Positions 1 through 8,388 are shown, counted from the first letter of the stretch. The stretch is 64,000 nucleotides of DNA from Micromonospora cabrerizensis (GCF_022230955.1 NZ_JAKKFI010000079.1:1-64000), one strand, 5' to 3'. Numbers and translations: made by a program. Notes: generated from the sequence alone by a model not told the origin.

Positions 1-339
1 GCGGACCTGCCGGCGCTGCGCCCGCCCGAGCTGGCCGGCGCGCTGCTCGCGGCGCAGAACGGCCGAGGTGGGGTACGCCGGTTCGTGCCGGACGCCCCCG
101 GCAGCGGCACGGTGCTGCTCGCCGCCCCGCCGGGTGTGCCGCTGGATCCTCGCTTCGGGGTGGGCTCGGCGGTCGCGCACGCGGCGAGCGGGGCGTTGCC
201 CCTGACCGGCGACTGGCCCAGCCTGCGCCGGGACGTGGACACCGCCGCGGACCTGGCCGCCGCCGCCCGGCTCGGACTGGGGCCGCGCACCGCCGCGCTC
301 GTCACCGCCGCCAGCCGGCCGGCCCGCTCCGCGGGGTGA
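1..339 (+). CDS. fbiD: 2-phospho-L-lactate/phosphoenolpyruvate guanylyltransferase, C-terminal part
   Basis: C-terminal 112 codons of a CofC/FbiD-type guanylyltransferase; the 5' end lies left of the window. The enzyme transfers GMP to a three-carbon phosphoacid (phosphoenolpyruvate in mycobacteria) to start coenzyme F420 side-chain assembly in the cytoplasm. Family features visible are an opening DLPALRPPEL stretch, then FVPDAPGSGTVLLAA, and the late LRRDVDTAADLAAA segment followed by LGLGPRTAAL, which closes CofC proteins. Its position just upstream of ppk matches mycobacterial Rv2983-Rv2984. The TGA overlaps a possible GTG at 336, but the next gene more likely starts at 363. Function is known from the family; the fragment itself lacks most of the active site. 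Confidence 0.88.
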   Translation, partial: ADLPALRPPELAGALLAAQNGRGGVRRFVPDAPGSGTVLLAAPPGVPLDPRFGVGSAVAHAASGALPLTGDWPSLRRDVDTAADLAAAARLGLGPRTAALVTAASRPARSAG

Positions 340-362
340 CCCCCCGGGTGTACGGTGCCAGC

Positions 363-560
363 ATGCAGGGCACGGTGGCCAGTTATGACGCGGCAACACG
401 CAGCGGTGTCCTGCTGCTCGACGACGGCACCGAGATGCGCTTCCCCGCGCGTGCCTTCGATGCCTCCGGGCTGCGGCTACTCCGGCTGGGCCAGCGGGTC
501 CGCATCGACACGGATCCCGACGGAGAGGTCGTCCGGGTGACATTGCCGACGATGATCTGA
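363..560 (+). CDS. cold-shock-domain-like small protein
   Basis: A 65-residue protein that fits one cold-shock (OB-fold) domain: GTVASYDAATRSGVLLLDDG resembles the first strands of CspA, and the end GQRVRIDTDPDGEVVRVTLP resembles its last strands. The canonical aromatic RNP motifs are mostly absent, so nucleic-acid binding is inferred, not shown. ATG at 363 is chosen because homologous sequence begins there; an in-frame GTG at 336 overlapping the fbiD stop would add nine unrelated residues. It sits 23 bp after fbiD and 54 bp before ppk, a position where small CSD-like proteins are common in actinobacteria. Confidence 0.7.
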   Translation: MQGTVASYDAATRSGVLLLDDGTEMRFPARAFDASGLRLLRLGQRVRIDTDPDGEVVRVTLPTMI

Positions 561-574
561 GCCGGCGAGCCCAA

Positions 575-596
575 GTTCATTTTGCGTTTACCGTAA
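575..596 (+). promoter_or_regulatory. candidate PHO box (PhoP site) of ppk
   Basis: Two adjacent 11-bp units, GTTCATTTTGC and GTTTACCGTAA, repeat head to tail. Both begin with the GTTnA core of the actinobacterial PhoP direct-repeat unit (GTTCAYY in Streptomyces). If ppk is leaderless from 615 with a -10 at 603-608 (GATTAT), the box spans about -40 to -19, where activator sites usually lie, and there is no good -35 hexamer. Streptomyces ppk is known to be PhoP-controlled. Binding here is inferred. Confidence 0.6.
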
Positions 597-614
597 TCGG
601 GTGATTATGAGCGG

Positions 615-2972
615 GTGAGCACCCCTCGCGAGCAACCGGCCCACCCGCCCGCCACCGATCTCCGCAACGGCTCCCGCGCGCGCGGCACCGACGGCCGATT
701 CCGCCCGTCCCGCGCCGAACGGGCCGGCGCCGCCCGCGCCGACACCCTCGCCGACGACCCGGCTGCCGCCTCCTCCGGGCTGGACGAGGTCCTGGATCCC
801 GGGCCGACCATCGGGGCGACCGGCCCGACCGCCGGGGGCGTCCACCAGGTCCTGCCGGACGACCTGCCGACCGGCGCCGACGACGACGAGGACGCCGCGC
901 CGCCGACGCCACTGCCGGAGGACCGGTTCCTCAACCGGGAGCTCTCCTGGCTCGACTTCAACGCCCGCGTGCTCACCCTGGCCGAGGACCAGCGCACCCC
1001 ACTGCTGGAACGGGCCAAGTTCCTGGCGATCTTCGCCAGCAACCTGGACGAGTTCTACATGGTGCGGATCGCCGGGCTGAAGCGGCGGCTCTCCGCCGGC
1101 CTGCCGGTGCGCGGCGGCGACCGGCTGCCCCTGCGTACCCAGTTGGAGCTGATCGCCGAGCGCACCGCGGCGCTGGGTGCCCGCCACGCCGCCTGCTTCG
1201 TCGACGACGTGCTGCCCAAGCTGGCCGACGAGGGCATCCGCATCCTGCGCTGGGGCGAGCTGGGCGACCCGGAGCGCGAACGCCTGCGCACCTACTTCCG
1301 GGAGCACATCTTCCCGGTGCTGACCCCGCTCGCGGTGGACCCGGCGCACCCGTTCCCGTACATCTCGGGGCGCTCGCTGAACCTGGCGGTGGCGGTCCGC
1401 GACCCGAACGGCGGTTCCGAGCTGTTCGCGCGGGTGAAGGTGCCCAACAACGTGCCCCGCTTCGTCCGGGTCGACCGGGGCCAGCCGGGCGTACGGATGC
1501 TGCCCCTGGAAGACCTGATCTCGGTGCACCTGGGGCAGTTGTTCAGTGGTATGCAGGTGGTCGAGTGCCACCTGTTCCGGGTCACCCGCAACGCCGAGGT
1601 GGAGGTCGACGAGGACCGCGACGAGGATCTGCTCCAGGCCCTGGAACGGGAGCTGGCCCGGCGGCGGTTCGGCCCGCCGGTGCGTCTGGAGGTGGCCGCG
1701 TCCATCTCCGACCACGTGCTGGAGCTGCTCGTACGCGAATTGGACATGGACGACCAGGACGTACTTCGGGTGCCCGGCCTGCTGGACCTGTCCGCGCTGT
1801 GGCAGGTCTACGGGGAGGCCGACCGACCGGACCTCAAGGACCCGCCGTTCGTGCCCTCCACCCACCCCCGGCTCGCCGAGGGCGAGGTGCCGCGCAGCGT
1901 CTTCTCCACCCTGCGCGACGGGGACATCCTGGTGCACCACCCGTACCACTCGTTCGCCACCAGCGTGCAGCGCTTCATCGAGCAGGCCGCCGCCGACCCG
2001 AACGTGCTGGCCATCAAGCAGACCCTCTACCGCACCAGCGGGGACTCCCCCATCGTCGACGCGTTGGTCGACGCGGCCGCCGCCGGCAAGCAGGTGGTGG
2101 TGCTGGTGGAGGTGAAGGCCCGCTTCGACGAGGTGGCCAACATCGGCTGGGCCCGCACGCTGGAACGCGCCGGGTGCCACGTGGTGTACGGCCTGGTCGG
2201 CCTGAAGACGCACTGCAAGACCGCGCTGGTGGTGCGTCAGGAGGGCAACCAGATCCGCCGTTACTGCCACATCGGCACGGGCAACTACCACCCCAAGACC
2301 GCCCGACTGTACGAGGACTTCGGCATGCTCACCGCCGACCCGGAGATCGGCGCGGACCTCACCGACCTGTTCAACGTCCTCACCGGCTACAGCCGGCAGA
2401 CCGCCTACCGGCGGTTGCTGGTCGCCCCACAGGGCATCCGCACCGGCCTCATCGAGCGGATCGAGCGGGAGATCTCGCACGTCCGACTGGGTATGCCCGG
2501 CCTGGTCCAGTTCAAGGTCAATTCCCTGGTCGACGAGGGGGTGACCGACGCGCTGTACCGGGCCTCCCAGGCCGGCGTCCACGTCGACCTGCTCATCCGG
2601 GGCATGTGCACGCTGCGTCCCGGGGTGCCCGGGCTGTCGGACAACATCCGCGTCCGCTCGATCCTCGGTCGTTTCCTGGAGCACTCGCGGGTCTTCCGGT
2701 TCGGCAACAACGGCGAGGCCGAGTTCTGGATGGGGTCGGCCGACCTGATGCACCGCAACCTGGACCGTCGGGTGGAGGCGCTGGTGCAGGTGACCGACCC
2801 GATCGCCCGAGCCGAGCTGGACCACGTGCTGGCGGCCGCGATGAGTCCCGACGTGGACGCGTTCGAGCTGGCCGGCGACGGCAGCTGGACCCGGCGGACC
2901 AGCGACGACGACAACGCCCGGGCGCACCTACAGGAACTGCTGTTGCGCCGCGTCGGTGGCACGGCCGGCTGA
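615..2972 (+). CDS. ppk1: polyphosphate kinase 1
   Basis: 785-residue PPK1, which reversibly polymerises the gamma-phosphate of ATP into inorganic polyphosphate. Residues 1 to about 100 are a charged, low-complexity extension; the family begins at LNRELSWLDFNARVL. The N and head domains follow, then two phospholipase-D-like catalytic lobes with the histidine motif GLKTHCKTALVV (phosphorylated His in the E. coli enzyme) and the second conserved histidine motif HIGTGNYHPKTA. Length is typical once the extension is removed. GTG 615 lies only six bases after a GATTAT -10, suggesting a leaderless message; no ribosome site is visible. A PHO-box-like repeat precedes it. The CYTH-CHAD and mutT1 genes follow on the same strand. 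Confidence 0.96.
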   Translation: MSTPREQPAHPPATDLRNGSRARGTDGRFRPSRAERAGAARADTLADDPAAASSGLDEVLDPGPTIGATGPTAGGVHQVLPDDLPTGADDDEDAAPPTPLPEDRFLNRELSWLDFNARVLTLAEDQRTPLLERAKFLAIFASNLDEFYMVRIAGLKRRLSAGLPVRGGDRLPLRTQLELIAERTAALGARHAACFVDDVLPKLADEGIRILRWGELGDPERERLRTYFREHIFPVLTPLAVDPAHPFPYISGRSLNLAVAVRDPNGGSELFARVKVPNNVPRFVRVDRGQPGVRMLPLEDLISVHLGQLFSGMQVVECHLFRVTRNAEVEVDEDRDEDLLQALERELARRRFGPPVRLEVAASISDHVLELLVRELDMDDQDVLRVPGLLDLSALWQVYGEADRPDLKDPPFVPSTHPRLAEGEVPRSVFSTLRDGDILVHHPYHSFATSVQRFIEQAAADPNVLAIKQTLYRTSGDSPIVDALVDAAAAGKQVVVLVEVKARFDEVANIGWARTLERAGCHVVYGLVGLKTHCKTALVVRQEGNQIRRYCHIGTGNYHPKTARLYEDFGMLTADPEIGADLTDLFNVLTGYSRQTAYRRLLVAPQGIRTGLIERIEREISHVRLGMPGLVQFKVNSLVDEGVTDALYRASQAGVHVDLLIRGMCTLRPGVPGLSDNIRVRSILGRFLEHSRVFRFGNNGEAEFWMGSADLMHRNLDRRVEALVQVTDPIARAELDHVLAAAMSPDVDAFELAGDGSWTRRTSDDDNARAHLQELLLRRVGGTAG

Positions 2973-2996
2973 CCGATCACCGCATAGGCTGAGCTG

Positions 2997-4517
2997 ATGG
3001 TCGAGGAGGAGCAGAAGTACGAGGTGGACGACACCTATGTGCTGCCGGACCTGGCCGCCACGGCCCCGGCCGGGGGTCGGGTCCGGGCGCTGCCGGCGGT
3101 GACGCTGGTCGCCCGCTATCTCGACACCGTCGACCTTCGGCTGGCTCGCGCCGGCGCCTCCCTGCGTCACCGCCGGGGCGACGAGCTGCCCTGGACGGTG
3201 AAACTGCCGACCGGGACGCCGGGCGTCCGGCACGAGATCTCCCGTCCAGGGCCGAAGGGGCAGCCACCACCGGAGCTGGTGGAGCTGGTCACCGTCCTGC
3301 ACCGGGGGGCACCGCTGGCCCCGGTGACGGTGGTGCGGACGGTCCGGCACGCGTACGAGGTGTGCGACAAGGCCGGCACCGTGCTGGCCGAGGTGGTGGA
3401 CGACCGGGTGACCGTGCTGGACGATTCCGGCGCCACCACCGACACGTTCCGCGAGGTGGAGGCGGAGCGCAAGGCCGGCGACCGCGAGCTGCTCGACCGG
3501 ATCGGCGCGGTGCTGCGCGAGGCTGGCGCCCGGGGCGGGTCGTTCACCCCGAAGCACGTACGGGCTCTGGGCGCGACGGCGCAGGCCGATCCGGACCTGG
3601 TCGCGCCGGCCGGGCTGACCGACGGGGCGAGTGCGGGCGACGTGGTGACCGAAGCGGTCCGCAAGGAGATCCGCCGGCTGCTGGCGCACGACCCACTGGT
3701 CCGGCTGCGGGCCCCGGCCGCCAGTGGGGACACTGCCGTGCACCAGATGCGGGTCGCCTGTCGACGCCTACGCAGTGACCTGCGCACCTTCAAGCCGCTG
3801 CTCCGCAAGACCTGGTCCCGCCCGCTGCGGGACGAGCTGCGCTGGCTGGCCGGTGTTCTCGGCGCGGCCCGCGATGCCGAGGTGCTGCGCGCACGGCTGC
3901 GCCGCACCGCCGACGCCGACCCGCTCAGCCCACTCGATCCGGGGGCGGTGGACCGACTGGACGAGGTGCTCGCCGAACGGCAGCGGACGGCGCACGCCGC
4001 CATCGACGAGGCGCTGCGCTCCGCGCGTTACCTGGCTCTGGTGGATTCGCTGGTGCTGGCCGCCCGCGCGCCCCGGCTCACCCGCCGGGCGGCGGCACCC
4101 GCGGGCGAGGCGCTGCCCGCGCTGGTGGCCCGGCCCTGGTCGCGGCTGAGCGGGCCGGACGGGGTCGACGGGCTCGACCCGGAGTCACCGGACGACCGTT
4201 GGCACGCCGTTCGCAAGGAGGCCAAGCAGGCCCGCTACGCGGTCAACGCGGTGGCACCGACGGTCAGCAAGGGTGCGCGCCGACTGTCCCGCGCCCTGGC
4301 CCGGGTGCAGGACGTCCTCGGCGAGCACCAGGACGCGGCAGTGGCAGCGGACACCTGGCTGGAGATCGCCGCCGAGCGGCCGGACGACCACGAGCTGGCG
4401 GTCACCGCCGGGCGGCTCGCCGAGCGGGAACGCGGGTCCGTACGCCGGATGCGGGGCCTCCTCCCGGCCGCCTGGCATCGGGCGACCCGGCGACGGCGGA
4501 CCAGTTGGCTGCCGTGA
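2997..4517 (+). CDS. CYTH and CHAD domain protein
   Basis: 506 residues. The N-terminal half is a CYTH (triphosphate tunnel) domain: it opens with the ExExK signature (EEEQKYEV) and has the alternating acidic and basic strands of the tunnel. The C-terminal half (about 215-500) is a CHAD helical bundle with conserved basic residues (HQMRVACRRLRSDLRTF, WHAVRKEAKQARYA). CHAD domains are known to bind polyphosphate, and CYTH proteins hydrolyse or bind triphosphates. Placement 24 bp after ppk and overlapping mutT1 argues for a polyphosphate-linked role; the substrate is inferred. ATG 2997 directly starts the ExExK motif. GTGA overlap at 4514-4517 couples it to the next gene. Confidence 0.92.
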   Translation: MVEEEQKYEVDDTYVLPDLAATAPAGGRVRALPAVTLVARYLDTVDLRLARAGASLRHRRGDELPWTVKLPTGTPGVRHEISRPGPKGQPPPELVELVTVLHRGAPLAPVTVVRTVRHAYEVCDKAGTVLAEVVDDRVTVLDDSGATTDTFREVEAERKAGDRELLDRIGAVLREAGARGGSFTPKHVRALGATAQADPDLVAPAGLTDGASAGDVVTEAVRKEIRRLLAHDPLVRLRAPAASGDTAVHQMRVACRRLRSDLRTFKPLLRKTWSRPLRDELRWLAGVLGAARDAEVLRARLRRTADADPLSPLDPGAVDRLDEVLAERQRTAHAAIDEALRSARYLALVDSLVLAARAPRLTRRAAAPAGEALPALVARPWSRLSGPDGVDGLDPESPDDRWHAVRKEAKQARYAVNAVAPTVSKGARRLSRALARVQDVLGEHQDAAVAADTWLEIAAERPDDHELAVTAGRLAERERGSVRRMRGLLPAAWHRATRRRRTSWLP

Positions 4518-5383
4518 TCGGCATCCGGGCGGCGGGCGGGGTGGCCTGGCGGCCGACCCCCGACGGCGTACGCGTCTGTGTGGTGCACCGCCCCCGTTAC
4601 GGCGACTGGACTCTGCCGAAGGGCAAACTGGAGCCGGGTGAACACGCGCTGGCGGCGGCGGTCCGCGAGGTGGCGGAGGAGTCCGACGTACGGGGCGTGC
4701 CGCAGGTCCGGCTGCCGTCGGTGCGCTACCGCAGCGAGGGGCAGGCCAAGCTGGTCGACTACTGGTCGATGCTCGCGGTGGCCAGCGGCGGTTTCCAACC
4801 GGACACCGAGGTGGACGACATGCGTTGGCTCGCGGTGGACGACGCGATCCGGTTGGTCAGCTACCCCCACGACGCCGAGGTCCTGGCGGCGTTCGCCGCG
4901 CTGCCGCCGGTGACCGCGACGGTCGCGCTGGTGCGGCACGCGCACGCCGGCAAGCGGGCCACCTGGTCCGGCCCGGACGTCGGGCGACCCCTGGACGCGG
5001 AGGGGTGGGCCCAGGCGAGCGCGCTGGCCGACCTGGTCGCCCTGATCCGGCCGTCCCGGCTGGTGTCGGCGTCACCGCGACGGTGCGTGCAGACACTGGA
5101 TCCGGCGGCGGCGCTGCTCGACCTGCCGATCGAAATCTGCGGCGACCTGGACGAGCCCCAGCCCGGCCAGCAGAGCGACGAGCAGATCCTGGCCACCGCC
5201 GCCCGGCTGCTGGAGTTGGCCACCGCCGGTGGGCAGGTGGCGGTGTGCAGTCAGGGCAAGGTGCTGCCGGGCGCGCTGGAGCACCTCACCGGCCGCACCG
5301 ACGAGGACTTCACCACGCCCAAGGGCGGTGGTTGGCTGCTCGCGTTCACCGCCGACCGGCTGCTGGCCGCCGACCGCCTGTAG
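4514..5383 (+). CDS. mutT1: MutT1-type Nudix hydrolase with histidine phosphatase domain
   Basis: 289 residues in two domains. Residues 1-135 are Nudix, with a box running from GKLEPGEHAL to REVAEESD; the usual final Gly is Asp. Residues 135-289 are a histidine-phosphatase fold with ALVRHAHAGKR. At the position of the second catalytic His the sequence reads CSQG; a Gln may be normal in this subfamily, but I cannot verify that here. Mycobacterial MutT1 hydrolyses 8-oxo-dGTP and diadenosine polyphosphates. Start GTG 4514 overlaps the CHAD stop (GTGA). Order ppk-CHAD-mutT1 and the nearby hupB and leuCD match known actinobacterial synteny. Confidence 0.9.
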   Translation: MIGIRAAGGVAWRPTPDGVRVCVVHRPRYGDWTLPKGKLEPGEHALAAAVREVAEESDVRGVPQVRLPSVRYRSEGQAKLVDYWSMLAVASGGFQPDTEVDDMRWLAVDDAIRLVSYPHDAEVLAAFAALPPVTATVALVRHAHAGKRATWSGPDVGRPLDAEGWAQASALADLVALIRPSRLVSASPRRCVQTLDPAAALLDLPIEICGDLDEPQPGQQSDEQILATAARLLELATAGGQVAVCSQGKVLPGALEHLTGRTDEDFTTPKGGGWLLAFTADRLLAADRL

Positions 5384-5399
5384 GGCCCGGCTTCGCACC

Positions 5400-5419
5400 G
5401 GCCCGGCTTCGCACGGGCC
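5400..5419. terminator. hairpin between convergent mutT1 and EEP gene
   Basis: A 6-bp GC stem (GGCCCG / CGGGCC) with an 8-base loop lies between two convergent stops. The 15-base word GGCCCGGCTTCGCAC occurs twice (5384 and 5400), the second copy forming the hairpin. No T-run is present, so it may be only a weak bidirectional terminator. Confidence 0.4.
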
Positions 5420-5427
5420 CAGTGCTG

Positions 5428-7371
5428 TCAGCGGGGCGGCAGGGTCAGGGTCACCGCGACCGGCAGGTGGTCGCTGGCCGTGCTGCGGGGCGCCACCGGG
5501 TTGCTGGGTGCCAGGCCGGGCGAGACGAAGATGTGGTCGATCTGTTGGCGCGGGTCGTCCGCCGGGCTGGTCGCCAGCGGTCGGGCGGCCGCGAACGCGT
5601 CGGCGAGGCCCGCGTCGGTGAACTCCGCGTACGCCTCGTCGCCGGGCTCGGTGTTCAGGTCGCCCGCGACAACCAGGGGTCGGCCGGCCGCGTACCGGGT
5701 GGCGAAGTCCGCGACCGCGCGGGCCTGCACCACCGGGCCCTGCCCGGGTGGCGGTTGCAGGTGGGTGCTGACCACGGCGGTACGGACACCGTCACCCAGG
5801 TCCAGTGTGACGGCGAGAGCCTGCGCCCCGGTGGGCGCACCGACGGCCGGTAGCGGCAGGCTACGCGGGTCGCGCATCGGCCAACGGCTGAGCACCGCGT
5901 CACCCCAGACCGGGTCGGCGGCCGGCCCGAAGACGTACGGCATACCGAGGCGGCCGGCCAGCAGGTCCAGGGTGTCGTGCCCACCGTTGAGCAGCCAGGC
6001 GCGGTCCACCTCGCTGAGCAGCACCACGTCGGGCCGTTGCCGGTCGACGACCTCGGTGAGCCCGGGCAGGTCGAACCGACCGTCCAGCCCGAAACCCATC
6101 CGGATGTTGTACGCCACCACGGTCAGCCGCTCCGGCGGGCCCTCCCGGTTGCTGGCCACCGGGACCTCGTCGGCGAGCACCGGCGCAAGCAGGGCCAGCG
6201 CGGTGACCGCGGCGGCGGCCCGGAGCGGCGGAAACGGCCCGGGCAGCCGGTGTGCGACGGGACGCGCGGCGAACGCGACGACGGCGACCAGCGCGGCCAC
6301 CACCACGGGCACCGCCGCGTTGGGGTAACCGAGGTCGTAGGCGGAGTAGTAGCCGATCGCTCCCAGCGCGAAGACGACCATGCCGGCGGCCACCGCGTAC
6401 CCCCGGCGGGCCCCCGTGCCGCCGGCGCTGCCGGTGACGCTCTCCGGGCCGCTGGTGACGCTCTCCGGGCCGCTGGTGACGCTCTCCGGGCCGCTGGCGA
6501 CGTCGGCGAGGGCCAGGCAGGCACCGAGCCCGACGGCGGCCAGCAGGACGGCCGGGAGGAGCAGGTCACCCCGGTCGAGAGCGAACAGCACCGCGCCGGC
6601 CAGCAGCGCCACCGGCCCGTACGCACGGCCCCACCCTCGCGGCGGCCGGGTCAACGCGGTGCACAGGAACCCGGCGACGGCCACCGGCACCGGCGCCAGG
6701 CCGAACAGCGGCGAACGAGCCACACCGTCCCCGGCCACCAGGTACGACATCCCGGTCCGGGCCAGCGCCGGGGAGAGCGCGACCATTCCGGCCAGCAGCA
6801 GCGCCGGCCCGGCCAGCAGCCAGGCCCACGCGCCACCGGCACGCGTGCCGGCCTCGGCAGGGGTGCCGGGCTGCGCCGTGCCGAGCACGAACAGCACCAC
6901 CGCGACGGAGCTGAGCAGCCAGGCCAACCAGTCGCCCCGCCACACCAGGTCGACGGTGTCCAACACCGCGTGCAGGGCCGCGTTGACCGCGAGACCCAAC
7001 GCCAGCCCCGGAACCGGTCGGTCGATGCCGGCGGCGACGCCGACCAGCCAGACCAGTCCGGCGAGCAGCCCAGCGGTGGCCAACCAGAGCTGCGTACGCC
7101 CGCCGGGTGTCGCGGTGAGCGCGAGCCGGGCGGCGGCCAGCAGAACGGCGGCGGCGACCGTGACCGGGCGGGCGCCGATCCGGCGGACCACCGCGGGCGC
7201 GCCCAGCGCTAGCACGAACCAGCCGAGGGCGAACGCGCCCATCAGCTCGGCCGGCGTGGACGCCGCCTGGCCGAAGATGGTGATGATGCCGGGCAACCAG
7301 ACCCGCAGCACGTCGATGAGCAGGAGGACGCCCAGCGCGAGCGTCCCGGTGGTGAGCTGGCGGTAGCGCAC
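5428..7371 (-). CDS. polytopic membrane protein with C-terminal endonuclease/exonuclease/phosphatase domain
   Basis: 647 residues. About the first 370 form many hydrophobic helices (roughly ten membrane segments). About 400-647 is an EEP (DNase I-like) domain with the expected motifs: VAYNIRMG, LLSEVDRAW (metal Glu), VVAGDLNTEPGD and the terminal ASDHLPVAVTL His. The family contains nucleases, sphingomyelinases and phosphoinositide phosphatases; membrane anchoring and orientation suggest an extracellular phosphodiesterase, but the substrate is unknown. Between helices near residue 310 is a threefold repeat GPESVTS encoded by 21-bp DNA repeats. It is convergent with mutT1. A shorter soluble-domain relative lies at 21351. 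Confidence 0.85.
   Translation of the reverse strand: MRYRQLTTGTLALGVLLLIDVLRVWLPGIITIFGQAASTPAELMGAFALGWFVLALGAPAVVRRIGARPVTVAAAVLLAAARLALTATPGGRTQLWLATAGLLAGLVWLVGVAAGIDRPVPGLALGLAVNAALHAVLDTVDLVWRGDWLAWLLSSVAVVLFVLGTAQPGTPAEAGTRAGGAWAWLLAGPALLLAGMVALSPALARTGMSYLVAGDGVARSPLFGLAPVPVAVAGFLCTALTRPPRGWGRAYGPVALLAGAVLFALDRGDLLLPAVLLAAVGLGACLALADVASGPESVTSGPESVTSGPESVTGSAGGTGARRGYAVAAGMVVFALGAIGYYSAYDLGYPNAAVPVVVAALVAVVAFAARPVAHRLPGPFPPLRAAAAVTALALLAPVLADEVPVASNREGPPERLTVVAYNIRMGFGLDGRFDLPGLTEVVDRQRPDVVLLSEVDRAWLLNGGHDTLDLLAGRLGMPYVFGPAADPVWGDAVLSRWPMRDPRSLPLPAVGAPTGAQALAVTLDLGDGVRTAVVSTHLQPPPGQGPVVQARAVADFATRYAAGRPLVVAGDLNTEPGDEAYAEFTDAGLADAFAAARPLATSPADDPRQQIDHIFVSPGLAPSNPVAPRSTASDHLPVAVTLTLPPR
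6434..6496. repeat. three 21-bp tandem repeats inside the EEP gene
   Basis: Three identical head-to-tail copies of a 21-bp unit starting GTGACGCTCTCC. In the minus-strand gene they encode SGPESVT repeats in a loop between membrane segments. Period divisible by three keeps the frame, so copy number can vary without harm. Confidence 0.95.
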
Positions 7372-7463
7372 CGGCGCCCCATTTCGCGTCGACGGGCCGG
7401 CGGAGGGGGACCGGCACGGCGATTCTGCGCGAGCGAGGCGAGCGGGTCAACGGCCCCCGTACG

Positions 7464-7501
7464 CCGAAAGGGCGCCCACCCACGGGTGGACGCCCTTTCG
7501 G
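7464..7501 (-). terminator. terminator downstream of hupB
   Basis: Inverted repeat CCGAAAGGGCG ... CGCCCTTTCGG extended by a near-complementary inner stem, 10 bp after the hupB stop. It is GC-rich with little T-run, as is usual in actinobacteria. Confidence 0.7.
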
Positions 7502-7511
7502 GGCAGGTCGG

Positions 7512-8216
7512 TCAGCGCTTGCTGGCCGCCTTCTTGGCCGGAGCCTTCTTCGCCGGCGCCTTCTTGGCCGCCGCGCTCTTGCTCGCCGCCGTGGTGGTCT
7601 TCTTCGCCGCGGTCGACTTGGTCACCGCGGTGGTCTTCTTCGCCGCCGCGGTGGTCTTCTTGCCGGCGGCCGTCTTGGTCGCCGTGGTGGTCTTGCTCGC
7701 CTTGGCCGGGGCGGTCTTCTTGCTGGCGACCGTCTTGGTCGCCGTGGTGGTCTTGCTCGCCTTGGCCGGGGCAGTCTTTTTACTGGCGGCCGTCTTGGCC
7801 GCGGTTGCCTTGGTGCCCGCCGCCTTCGTGCCGGCTGCCTTGGTGCCAGCCGCCTTCGTACCGGCTGCCTTGGTGCCGGCGGCCTTGGCCGTGGCGGTGC
7901 TGGCGGCGGCCTTCTTCGTCGCCACCGTGGCCTTCGGCACCTTGCCGCTGGCCACCATCTCCTTGAACCCGGCGCCGGCGCGGAAGGTCGGGACTGACGT
8001 CTTCTTGACCTTCACCGCCTCGCCGGTACGAGGGTTGCGCGCTGTTCGCGCGCCACGCACACGCTTTTCGAATGCTCCGAATCCGGTGATCGCCACCTTC
8101 TCGCCCTTGGTGACTGCCGCCTGGACCTCGGTGAGGACCGCGTCGAGCGCGGCCGTCGCCATCTTCCGGTCCCCCAGGCGAACAGCGAGCGCCTCGATGA
8201 GCTCGGCCTTGTTCAC
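7512..8216 (-). CDS. hupB: HU-family nucleoid protein with long Ala/Lys/Thr-rich tail
   Basis: 234 residues. The first 90 are a complete HU/IHF fold (NKAELIEALA; GFGAFEKRVRGARTARNPRTGE, the DNA-binding arm). The rest is a basic tail of AAGTK, KTAPAKASKTTTATK and AAKK repeats, like mycobacterial HupB and Streptomyces HupS, which use the tail to bind and compact DNA. GTG 8216 is chosen because GGGAGG lies seven bases upstream and the HU fold starts there. The tail DNA holds a 60-bp exact-phase duplication and five 15-bp units. Own promoter at 8266-8294; terminator follows. Neighbours leuD and leuC are the conserved context. Confidence 0.95.
   Translation of the reverse strand: MNKAELIEALAVRLGDRKMATAALDAVLTEVQAAVTKGEKVAITGFGAFEKRVRGARTARNPRTGEAVKVKKTSVPTFRAGAGFKEMVASGKVPKATVATKKAAASTATAKAAGTKAAGTKAAGTKAAGTKAAGTKATAAKTAASKKTAPAKASKTTTATKTVASKKTAPAKASKTTTATKTAAGKKTTAAAKKTTAVTKSTAAKKTTTAASKSAAAKKAPAKKAPAKKAASKR
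7681..7800. repeat. 60-bp tandem duplication in hupB tail
   Basis: Bases 7681-7740 and 7741-7800 are near-identical 60-bp copies differing at about five sites. Each encodes twenty tail residues containing KTAPAKASKTTTATK. The duplication is in frame. Confidence 0.95.
7811..7884. repeat. 15-bp repeats coding AAGTK units in hupB
   Basis: Five consecutive 15-bp units, alternating slightly in third positions, encode five AAGTK pentapeptides of the basic tail. Confidence 0.9.
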
Positions 8217-8265
8217 GACTTCCTCCCGATTGTGCAACTGACTCGACGCGAGCCATTCTGCGCGC

Positions 8266-8294
8266 ACGGTATGCCCTGTGCTGCCGAGACACAA
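8266..8294 (-). promoter_or_regulatory. hupB promoter
   Basis: On the minus strand, TTGTGT (8294-8289) is separated by exactly 17 bp from TACCGT (8271-8266), a good vegetative -35/-10 pair. Predicted start about 8260 gives a 5' leader of roughly 45 bases to GTG 8216. Confidence 0.6.
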
Positions 8295-8330
8295 ACATTC
8301 GGTAGAAAAAAGCCCTTGTGTCGTAACGGA

Positions 8331-8364
8331 TTCACCCCCACCGGTTGGACCGATGGGGGTGGAA
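8331..8364 (-). terminator. leuCD terminator
   Basis: Imperfect hairpin TTCACCCCCACCGGT ... ACCGATGGGGGTGGAA, 24 bp after the leuD stop and upstream of the hupB promoter. It separates the leuCD and hupB transcripts. Confidence 0.65.
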
Positions 8365-8388
8365 TTCGCTGTGTGAGCGGGCGTACGG

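Noticed and set aside
588..2927. Long open frame antisense to ppk1
   Set aside because: High GC3 removes stops from the opposite strand; the translation is Gly/Val/His/Gln-rich and matches no family, while ppk1 is unambiguous.
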